From NCBI GenBank assembly GCA_946887025.1, contig CAMPJY010000123.1, positions 1 through 7,548 of the forward strand: 7,548 nt of DNA, written 5' to 3'. Below the pieces are notes generated by a model. It was not told the DNA's origin. It saw nothing but the letters and a program-made list of their open reading frames with translations, and ran no database searches. The translations under genes and the position numbers were made by a program. Source of the DNA: an uncultured Salinimicrobium sp. Its GTDB lineage: Bacteria > Bacteroidota > Bacteroidia > Flavobacteriales > Flavobacteriaceae. The first letter of the stretch is position 1; each line of letters starts with the position of its first letter. Of this stretch, positions 1-6,133 are shown in pieces.

Positions 1-96
1 ATTGAGGGTGGGTTTTGCTTTTAAGGCCATGTCAAATAATAATAGTAGGCCAGCAAGCTTATAGATATTAAAGTCTTCATAATCATAAAATTTCAT
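1..96 (-). CDS. Possible 5' end of a divergent gene, cut by left edge
   Basis: Reading leftwards from an ATG at 96, a frame of 32 codons stays open to the window edge and begins MKFYDYEDFNIYKLAG. A second in-frame ATG lies at 105. The peptide has an acidic/aromatic start followed by a leucine run, but it is too short to assign to a family. An open frame of this length is not rare by chance. A plus-strand gene tail ending in a TAG at 62-64 or a TAA at 22-24 is an equally possible explanation. If it is real, its promoter would have to overlap that of the ABC operon starting at 134. Weak call. Confidence 0.2.
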   Translation of the reverse strand, partial: MKFYDYEDFNIYKLAGLLLLFDMALKAKPTLN

Positions 97-133
97 TAAA
101 TGCATTTCAATATATTTACACTAAAGCATCTGT

Positions 134-1063
134 ATGGATAATCTTTTGGTTGCAGAAAACGTAACAAAACACTTCGGAACCTTTACTGCACTCGATGATG
201 TTTCCCTGGAAATTCCCAGGGGGAGTATCTTTGGACTCCTTGGTCCCAATGGTGCCGGTAAGACTACTTTTATAAGGATTATCAATCAGATCACTTACCC
301 CAGTTCAGGCAGGGTACTGCTGGATGGAAAACCTTTGCGGGCTTCAGATATTGAACATATAGGATACCTTCCGGAGGAACGCGGGCTGTATAAATCCATG
401 AAAGTGGGGGAGCAGGCATTATACCTGGCACGCCTGAAAGGCTTATCCAAGGCAGAGGCAAGGGACAGGCTGAAATACTGGTTTGAGAAACTGGATATTG
501 AAGACTGGTGGGATAAAAAGATTCAGGACCTGTCCAAGGGGATGGCCCAGAAAGTACAGTTTCTGGTGACGGTCCTGCACCGCCCCAAACTTCTCATTTT
601 TGATGAACCTTTCAGCGGCTTTGATCCCGTAAATGCTAATATTATAAAAGATGAGATCCTCCAGCTACGGGAAGAGGGAGCTACCATTGTTTTTTCCACC
701 CACCGGATGGAAAGCGTGGAGGAACTCTGCGATTATATGGCGCTCATCCACAAATCCCATAAGCTTCTGGACGGAAGGGTACAGGATATAAAAAGACAGT
801 TTAAGTCGAATACTTTCGAGGTAGGGGTGGATGCACTGGACAACGATTTGCTCCGGAGGGAACTATCGGAGAGGTTCAGTATTCGAACGGCAAATTTCAA
901 AAGCATTAATCAGGGGCTGAGGCTGGAAATTCAGATTCCGGATAATAGCTCCCCTAATGATCTTCTGATCTTCCTGGCTGGGAAGGGGCAGGTCAATCAT
1001 TTCGTGGAAGTCATCCCTTCCGTAAATGATATTTTCATTAAAACCGTGACCAAAGATGCATAA
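134..1063 (+). CDS. ABC transporter ATP-binding protein, NatA type
   Basis: This 309-residue protein is the cytoplasmic ATPase of an ABC-2 type exporter and would drive the permease encoded next. Visible motifs are Walker A GPNGAGKT at residues 37-44 and, in the Q-loop region, LPEERGLY around 79-86, as usual in NatA/YhaQ-like ATPases. The signature is LSKGM at 133-137 in place of LSGGQ, Walker B with catalytic Glu is LLIFDEP at 153-159, the D-loop is SGFDP, and the switch His is H190. Residues from about 215 to the end form the C-terminal extension typical of this group (DUF4162-like). Length is normal. The ATG at 134 gives a standard N-terminus just before the first beta strand. The stop overlaps the permease start by 8 nt, implying translational coupling. 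In Bacillus NatAB exports sodium; substrate here is unknown, and drug, peptide or lipid export are alternatives. Confidence 0.95.
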   Translation: MDNLLVAENVTKHFGTFTALDDVSLEIPRGSIFGLLGPNGAGKTTFIRIINQITYPSSGRVLLDGKPLRASDIEHIGYLPEERGLYKSMKVGEQALYLARLKGLSKAEARDRLKYWFEKLDIEDWWDKKIQDLSKGMAQKVQFLVTVLHRPKLLIFDEPFSGFDPVNANIIKDEILQLREEGATIVFSTHRMESVEELCDYMALIHKSHKLLDGRVQDIKRQFKSNTFEVGVDALDNDLLRRELSERFSIRTANFKSINQGLRLEIQIPDNSSPNDLLIFLAGKGQVNHFVEVIPSVNDIFIKTVTKDA

Positions 1064-2348
1064 TTTAAAGCTGATTATAGAAAGGGAATTCCTGGCACGG
1101 GTACGGAATAAAACCTTTGTGGTAATGACCTTCCTAAGTCCATTGATTCTGGTGGGAATGATCATGTTAATTGCCTTTCTGGCCAATCTTAATAATGATG
1201 AGCTGAAGGTGGTGGGGGTTAACGATAAAAGTGGAATGTTTGCCTCTGAATTTTACGATACCGAAGCAGTCCATTTCGAGGATCTTTCCCAAATATCCCT
1301 GGAGGAATCCAAGGATCTTGTGCGCGAGAAGGAGTTTTTCGGGTTGCTTTTTATTCCAGAAGACGATTCCTTACACGTAGGGCAGGTGCAGTTCTTTGCA
1401 AAGGAAGCACCCACTTTTGGTTTTCTGGAGCAGATAGAAAAAACCATCTCGGAGAAGCTGACGGACCTCGAACTTGAAGCTCAGGGCCTGGATCTTTCGG
1501 CAATTGAGTCGGCGGAACAGGAAGTCAATATTCAGATCCAGAACTTTTCGGGTGAGCGTACTTCAAAGATGTCGAGCTATGTAAAAATGTTCTTTGGCGG
1601 GGCAGCCGGTTATTTGTTGATGATGTTCATTATCATCTATGGAAATATGGTAATGAGAAGTGTAATTGAGGAAAAGACCAACAGGATCGTGGAAATCATA
1701 ATTTCGTCGGTAAAACCCATCCATCTGATGCTGGGGAAGATAATAGGCACCTCCTTGGCTGGAATATCCCAGTTTGCCATCTGGGTGATCTTAGGATCCC
1801 TGATGCTTACAGCAATTACGGTTATTACAGGAGTGGATTTTTTCTCTGTCCAGACTCCGCAGCAGGAGGCCCTGAATCAGATAGCTGACAGTGAATTACA
1901 ACAGCTTGCTATGGATATTGCAAGACTTCCGCTGTTAAGCCTCACAATCTTCTTCCTGATCTATTTTATCGGAGGGTATTTTTTATATAGCTCCATTTAT
2001 GCAGCAATTGGTGCTGCAGTGGATAATGAAACCGATACCCAGCAATTTATGTTCCCGCTTATCCTGCCTTTGATGTTGGGAATCTATGTTGGATTTTTTG
2101 CAGTAATAGAAAATCCCCATGGTACAGTATCCACTATATTTTCCATGATCCCGCTTACTTCTCCCATAGTGATGTTAATGAGGATTCCCTTTGGAGTGCC
2201 TTGGTGGGAAATAGCAATATCAATATCTTTATTAGTGGCAAGCATCTTTGCCACAGTTTGGGTGGCTGCCAAAATATACAGGGTGGGAATTCTTATGTAC
2301 GGAAAAAAACCAGGGTACAAAGAGTTGTTTAAGTGGTTGAAATATTAA
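1056..2348 (+). CDS. ABC-2 type permease, NatB-like
   Basis: This 430-residue inner-membrane protein is the likely membrane partner of the ATPase encoded immediately upstream. It has the NatB/ABC-2 (ABC2_membrane_3) layout. A short cytoplasmic N-terminus contains IEREFLARVRNKTF, followed by a first helix at about 22-44 and a large extracytoplasmic domain of about 130 residues (45-175). Five further hydrophobic helices lie near 177-200, 228-258, 292-319, 330-352 and 385-407. The conserved coupling segment EEKTNRIVEIIISSVKP at 205-221 follows the second helix and is diagnostic of this permease family. The protein ends with a basic, aromatic tail. The start codon lies inside the end of the ATPase gene, so the two are probably made in a fixed ratio. 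The transported substrate cannot be read from the sequence. Confidence 0.93.
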   Translation: MHNLKLIIEREFLARVRNKTFVVMTFLSPLILVGMIMLIAFLANLNNDELKVVGVNDKSGMFASEFYDTEAVHFEDLSQISLEESKDLVREKEFFGLLFIPEDDSLHVGQVQFFAKEAPTFGFLEQIEKTISEKLTDLELEAQGLDLSAIESAEQEVNIQIQNFSGERTSKMSSYVKMFFGGAAGYLLMMFIIIYGNMVMRSVIEEKTNRIVEIIISSVKPIHLMLGKIIGTSLAGISQFAIWVILGSLMLTAITVITGVDFFSVQTPQQEALNQIADSELQQLAMDIARLPLLSLTIFFLIYFIGGYFLYSSIYAAIGAAVDNETDTQQFMFPLILPLMLGIYVGFFAVIENPHGTVSTIFSMIPLTSPIVMLMRIPFGVPWWEIAISISLLVASIFATVWVAAKIYRVGILMYGKKPGYKELFKWLKY

Positions 2349-2400
2349 GGAAGGATAAAACTTTGAAAAGATTATCCGATTCCTAAAATTGTTATTGACA

Positions 2401-3306
2401 ATGCAGGAAAACGAAGGGATAAAGAAGGTAATTGAGCAGGATATATGGGGAACCATAAAGGAATTCCTCAACTATGAGCTTATTTACGTAGGAAGTGAAA
2501 CCGGGCCGGTAATATTTACTGTTGGATTGGTTCTTTCCTTCATACTCTCTGTTATTATCGCCACACTGGTGCTGAGAGGAATACGGATTCTGGTTTCCAG
2601 GAACATGCCCTATGAGGATAAACTTAAAGTGGTCAGTGTTTTTGGATTCATTCGCTACTTCGTATATATCATCCTTTTTCTTCTTTTCCTTAGTGCTGCA
2701 GGTGTGAACATTATCCTGCTGCTCACCGCTTCTGCAGCTCTTTTTGTTGGTTTGGGGCTTGCACTGCGGGAACTTTTTCAGGATATTATAGGAGGCATAG
2801 CCATTCTTATTGATCAAAGTCTTCATGTAGGAGATATTATTGAAGTTGACAATAAAGTTGGGCGGGTTATTGAAGTCCGTCTTCGCACCACCAGAGCATT
2901 GACCCGGGATGACAAGATCATTATAGTTCCCAATCATAAGTTCATAAGCGATATTGTTTATAATTACACCCAGAATCACAACAGTACCAGGGAATTTGTA
3001 CAGGTAAGAGCTCCTTTTGGAAGCGATACCCAATTGGTAAAGACCCTGCTGCTGGAATGTGCGGCTGAACAGAAAGGCATTCTAAAAAGCCCTGAACCTT
3101 TTGTGCTCCTGGAGGAATTTGCAGAATCGGCTCATCTCTTTGGATTATATTTCTACATTGAGGATAGCTTTGTGGATCCGAAGATCAAAAGTGAATTGCG
3201 ATTCAAAATAGATGCTAAATTTAAGGAACACCATATAAATATTCCTTTCCCCCAAAGGGATGTTCATTTTTTTGAGAAGTCTAACCAGGAAAAAATTCAA
3301 AAATGA
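2401..3306 (+). CDS. Small-conductance mechanosensitive channel, MscS family
   Basis: This 301-residue inner-membrane protein belongs to the MscS family, which opens under membrane tension to release solutes on hypo-osmotic shock. Hydrophobic helices lie at about 37-60 and 82-102, followed by the Ala/Gly-rich pore helix at about 104-133 (LLLTASAALFVGLGLALREL, then FQDIIGGI). The MscS beta domain follows, with HVGDIIEVDNKVGRVIEV and then DDKIIIVPNH at about 142-179. A C-terminal alpha/beta domain ends in the family-typical IPFPQRDVHFF. The size suits the minimal three-helix MscS type. I chose the ATG at 2401; an in-frame TTG at 2389 would add four residues and cannot be excluded. The gene follows the permease after 52 bases, and its stop overlaps the next start as ATGA, which suggests coupled translation with the barrel protein. 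Confidence 0.92.
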   Translation: MQENEGIKKVIEQDIWGTIKEFLNYELIYVGSETGPVIFTVGLVLSFILSVIIATLVLRGIRILVSRNMPYEDKLKVVSVFGFIRYFVYIILFLLFLSAAGVNIILLLTASAALFVGLGLALRELFQDIIGGIAILIDQSLHVGDIIEVDNKVGRVIEVRLRTTRALTRDDKIIIVPNHKFISDIVYNYTQNHNSTREFVQVRAPFGSDTQLVKTLLLECAAEQKGILKSPEPFVLLEEFAESAHLFGLYFYIEDSFVDPKIKSELRFKIDAKFKEHHINIPFPQRDVHFFEKSNQEKIQK

Positions 3307-4190
3307 ATAAAATTGCCTCACTCATTTCGTTGATACTGCTTCCCGCCTTTATGGCTCAAGGGCAGATTTCTGACCTGGCAAAGGTCGAATTCACTTATTT
3401 TCCTCAGGAGGAATCGGATAATTCCCTGAGACGATTCAAAGCAGGTCTTACCTTCCCCATTAAAATGGGAAATGATGACAGCTACCTGTTGCCTTCCCTG
3501 GAATATGAAAATATACATTTCAAGTATAAAGATGAGACTCCTTTTGTAAAAGGAGAAGATCTCGACAGGTACCAGTCTTTCAGCCTTAATCTGGGATATA
3601 CGTATAAAATGAATGAAGACTGGCGCCTGGGGATACAGGGCGGGGTAATGATGGCTTCCAATTTTGAGGAAGGAACAATTCTCAAGGATGACCTGCTGTA
3701 TACGGGTCTTATCGTTTTTATTAAAGATAAGAACATTGAAGAAGTGGAGAAACCATGGCGCCTCATCCTGGGGCTTCATTATTCCACTACCTCAGGCAGG
3801 CCATTTCCATTGCCTGTGATCAATTATTTCAAACAATATACTCCTAGATGGTCCTATACACTGGGTGTGCCTAAAAGCAACTGGAAATTCGAGATAAATA
3901 ACAAAAATGCCCTGCAGGCATTCGTGACTTTGGATGGTTTTTATGCCAACATTCAGAACAACAGGGATTTACTTAATTCAGACAAGATAGCTGAAAACAT
4001 TTCCATGACTATTGTCTTGGGTGGGATCGGTTATGAATACAGTTTTACCAAACATTTAGTATATTACCTTTATGCCGGACATACCATTATGAACGATATT
4101 CGTTTAAGAGATGGGAATAAGGACGATGTGATGGACGTAAATAAAGAAAATACCTTCTATGGACGTAGCGGGATAAAAATAAAAATTTAA
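3303..4190 (+). CDS. Outer-membrane beta-barrel protein, DUF6268-like
   Basis: This 295-residue protein is probably exported and inserted in the outer membrane. Residues 1-20 form a signal peptide (MNKIASLISLILLPAFMAQG) with likely cleavage before Gln21. No lipobox cysteine is present. The mature part is rich in short amphipathic, aromatic-containing strands such as SFSLNLGYTYKM, RLGIQGGVMMA, RLILGLHYST and LVYYLYAGHTIM, as expected of a small barrel. A central motif with GRPFPLPVINYF near 165-176 and WSYTLGVPKSNWKF near 183-196 matches my recollection of the DUF6268 family of Bacteroidota; this is from memory, not a search. The function is unknown. The start overlaps the channel gene by 4 nt, and the response regulator begins 2 nt after the stop, so it sits firmly inside the operon. 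Confidence 0.85.
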   Translation: MNKIASLISLILLPAFMAQGQISDLAKVEFTYFPQEESDNSLRRFKAGLTFPIKMGNDDSYLLPSLEYENIHFKYKDETPFVKGEDLDRYQSFSLNLGYTYKMNEDWRLGIQGGVMMASNFEEGTILKDDLLYTGLIVFIKDKNIEEVEKPWRLILGLHYSTTSGRPFPLPVINYFKQYTPRWSYTLGVPKSNWKFEINNKNALQAFVTLDGFYANIQNNRDLLNSDKIAENISMTIVLGGIGYEYSFTKHLVYYLYAGHTIMNDIRLRDGNKDDVMDVNKENTFYGRSGIKIKI

Positions 4191-4192
4191 TT

Positions 4193-5356
4193 ATGCCTAG
4201 AATATTATTGATAGAAGACGAGGCAGCCATTCGGCGGGTGCTGATCAAAATCCTTACAGAAGAAAACAATGCCTATGAGGTGGAGGAAGCTGTAGATGGA
4301 CTGGAAGGGGTTGAGCTCCTGAAGGATCAGGACTTCGATCTGGTACTTTGCGACATAAAAATGCCCAAGATGGATGGGGTGGAAGTGCTGGAAGCGGTGA
4401 AAAAGATAAAACCTGAAATTCCCTTTGTCATGATCTCAGGACACGGCGATCTGGATACAGCGGTTAATACCATGCGACTCGGAGCATTTGATTATATTTC
4501 GAAACCCCCTGACCTGAACCGTTTGCTGAATACCGTAAGGAACGCTTTGGATAAGAAGGAACTTGTGGTGGAGAATACCCAGCTGAAGAAAAAGATCAGC
4601 AAGAATTACGAGATGATCGGCGAGTCAGATGCCATAAAAAAGATAAAGGAAATTGTTGACAAGGTAGCACCCACCGATGCCAGAGTGCTTATAACAGGAC
4701 CTAACGGAACCGGGAAAGAACTTGTGGCCCATTGGTTGCACCAGAAAAGCGACCGCTCCAATGCTCCCATGGTGGAAGTGAATTGTGCCGCAATCCCTTC
4801 GGAACTGATAGAAAGTGAACTTTTTGGGCATGTGAAAGGTGCTTTTACCTCCGCCAATAAAGACAGGGCAGGGAAGTTTGAAGCCGCTAACGGGGGAACC
4901 ATTTTCCTGGACGAAATAGGGGATATGAGTCTTTCGGCCCAGGCCAAAGTCCTTAGGGCGCTTCAGGAAAACAAGATTTCCAGGGTAGGAAGCGACAAGG
5001 ATATAAAGGTGGATGTACGCGTAGTGGCAGCCACCAATAAAGATCTGAAAAAGGAGATTGACGAAAATAAATTCCGGGAGGATTTATATCACCGGTTAGC
5101 AGTGATCCTGATCAAGGTTCCGCCGTTAAAGGAGCGGAAAGAGGATATCCCGCTGTTGGTGGATTTCTTTGCCGAAAAAATTTCTACCGAACAGGGAGTA
5201 AATATAAAATCCTTTACTCCGGACGCCATAGAGCTATTGAAAGAGTATGAGTGGACAGGTAACATCAGGGAACTGAGAAACGTCGTGGAGAGGCTTATAA
5301 TTCTCGGAGGTAAAGAGGTTAGTGCTGAAGACGTGAGATTATTTGCCAGTAAATAG
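4193..5356 (+). CDS. Sigma-54-dependent response regulator without DNA-binding domain
   Basis: This 387-residue protein is an NtrC-family activator. The receiver domain (about 1-120) has acidic residues E8/D9, phospho-acceptor D54 in LVLCDIKMPKMDG, S82 and K104. A linker helix (about 120-138) leads to the AAA+ domain (about 140-370). That domain carries Walker A GPNGTGKE at 169-176, the sigma-54 contact loop GAFTSA at 216-221 (usual form GAFTGA), Walker B GTIFLDEIGD at 235-244, the arginine-finger region FREDLYHRL at 294-302, and sensor II GNIRELRN at 356-363. The protein ends about 24 residues later, so the usual C-terminal Fis-type helix-turn-helix of about 60-90 residues is missing. Known analogues without this domain, such as Helicobacter FlgR and Chlamydia CtcC, act on sigma-54 holoenzyme without binding an enhancer. 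No partner kinase is in view. It is the last gene of the + operon. Confidence 0.94.
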   Translation: MPRILLIEDEAAIRRVLIKILTEENNAYEVEEAVDGLEGVELLKDQDFDLVLCDIKMPKMDGVEVLEAVKKIKPEIPFVMISGHGDLDTAVNTMRLGAFDYISKPPDLNRLLNTVRNALDKKELVVENTQLKKKISKNYEMIGESDAIKKIKEIVDKVAPTDARVLITGPNGTGKELVAHWLHQKSDRSNAPMVEVNCAAIPSELIESELFGHVKGAFTSANKDRAGKFEAANGGTIFLDEIGDMSLSAQAKVLRALQENKISRVGSDKDIKVDVRVVAATNKDLKKEIDENKFREDLYHRLAVILIKVPPLKERKEDIPLLVDFFAEKISTEQGVNIKSFTPDAIELLKEYEWTGNIRELRNVVERLIILGGKEVSAEDVRLFASK

Positions 5357-5364
5357 GTCCTCTT

Positions 5365-5955
5365 CTAGTTTTCTTTCGGTGGTGGGAAATATCTGAGAAA
5401 ATACATTTTGTCCCCGCTGGGATGGTCCCATTCGTTGAACAGTTCAAAGCCGTAACGGCGGTAGGCCAGGCTGATTCGCCTGATACGAGTCTCTGCATAG
5501 ATGGGTAACTGGGTGGCTTTAGCGAGGGCATAGAATTTATTCTTCATTTCATAGGCCGTTTTGCTGTCGTCACTTCCACGGGAATCGGGGAGTATGCCCC
5601 AGAACCAGCAGTACAGGTATTCCCCCTCCTTAGGGCGTTGTTCCTTCACGTACTTCTGAACCTTGAGTGCTTTTAAACCTTTTCTTATCCCCGTCACGTT
5701 AATGGCAAGCCCGATATCCTGCTTCAGGTCTTTCCAGAAATTCTTGTCTTTTGCGCTGGTGCGGAACAGGATCGCAATCCCTCGTTTGTTTTCAGAAATT
5801 ATAAGGGCGTCCTTTTCAATAGCCTTTTCCACCATATGGGTGGCGAGATAATGAAAGCGTTGTTCCCTTTTGGAATCGTCCTTGACGATTTCCATGGAAG
5901 TCGGAATTTCCTGTAGTAAAGTCGAAACGTGACTGATAATTTCCTGCTTGTCCAA
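5365..5955 (-). CDS. GNAT-fold protein with degenerate acetyl-CoA loop
   Basis: This 196-residue cytoplasmic protein has a C-terminal half with the look of a GNAT N-acetyltransferase. A beta-4-like strand YLYCWFWGILPDSRG (about 113-127) is followed by a helix (about 131-147), a strand with LPIYAET (150-156), then ISLAYRRYGFELFNEW (161-176) and a final strand MYFLRYF. The pyrophosphate-binding loop, normally R/Q-x-x-G-x-G/A, reads SRGSDDSKTA, so acetyl-CoA binding may be altered or lost. The N-terminal half, with MEIVKDDSKREQRFHYLA, matches no family I recognise. The start used is TTG at 5955, because no in-frame ATG lies between it and the upstream stop at 5986-5988. The first ATG is codon 21 (5895), which would give 176 residues. 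Its stop is 8 nt from the convergent regulator's stop. Substrate unknown. Confidence 0.75.
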   Translation of the reverse strand: MDKQEIISHVSTLLQEIPTSMEIVKDDSKREQRFHYLATHMVEKAIEKDALIISENKRGIAILFRTSAKDKNFWKDLKQDIGLAINVTGIRKGLKALKVQKYVKEQRPKEGEYLYCWFWGILPDSRGSDDSKTAYEMKNKFYALAKATQLPIYAETRIRRISLAYRRYGFELFNEWDHPSGDKMYFLRYFPPPKEN

Positions 5956-6133
5956 AAGTCTTATTTTTGCTGCAAGATAAAAAAATTACTGTGGAGGGGC
6001 TAAGGAAATAAGCCACTTCTTCACAAGTTCTGTACCCAGCTTTTTGAATAAACTTTCACTTATTGTCCATTTTCAAAGCTCAGGTTTCTTACTTTTGTTT
6101 TCATTGTTCGAATTTGAGAAAAACTCCATCCCC
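5956..6133. other. Divergent intergenic region
   Basis: These 178 bases separate the minus-strand GNAT-like gene from the plus-strand peptidase gene and must hold the promoters of both. The plus-strand promoter is proposed separately. On the minus strand, TATCTTGC just upstream of the TTG start resembles a TAnnTTTG box with one T missing, which is too weak to call. No strong inverted repeat, terminator or convincing small gene was seen. Confidence 0.6.
6063..6097 (+). promoter_or_regulatory. Putative Bacteroidota-type promoter of the peptidase gene
   Basis: TACTTTTG at 6090-6097 is an exact match to the Bacteroidota -7 consensus TAnnTTTG. The nearest upstream TTG that could serve as the -33 element is at 6063-6065, with a 24-base spacer, slightly longer than usual. 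Transcription would start near 6103-6105, giving a leader of roughly 30 bases before the ATG at 6134. The -7 match is seen directly; promoter activity is inferred. Confidence 0.5.

Noticed and set aside
204..221. Inverted repeat CCCTGG-aaattc-CCAGGG early in the ATPase gene
   Set aside because: Six perfect pairs inside coding sequence with no T-run. This is compatible with chance and codon constraints.
2337..2365. Possible internal promoter before the MscS gene (TTG at 2337-2339, AAACTTTG at 2358-2365)
   Set aside because: The -7 box lacks the initial T of TAnnTTTG, and the TTG lies in the permease's last codons. It is too weak to call without transcript data.
2392..3033. Long minus-strand open frame (213 codons) opposite the MscS gene
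   Set aside because: The plus strand encodes a clear MscS channel over the same bases. The antisense product is Asn/Lys/Ser-rich with no recognisable domain.
4606..4947. Minus-strand open frame opposite the AAA+ domain
   Set aside because: It mirrors conserved AAA+ codons and has no family features of its own.
5418..5430. Small hairpin TGGGA-tgg-TCCCA near the 3' end of the GNAT-like gene
   Set aside because: The five-pair stem lies within the coding region and has no following T-run on either strand, so it is not a convincing terminator.
5986..6075. Short minus-strand frame with a coding-like tail (LFKKLGTELVKKWLISLAPP)
   Set aside because: Only about 29 codons lie between stops and there is no ATG, GTG or TTG start. 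It could be a decayed gene remnant, but chance is enough to explain it.
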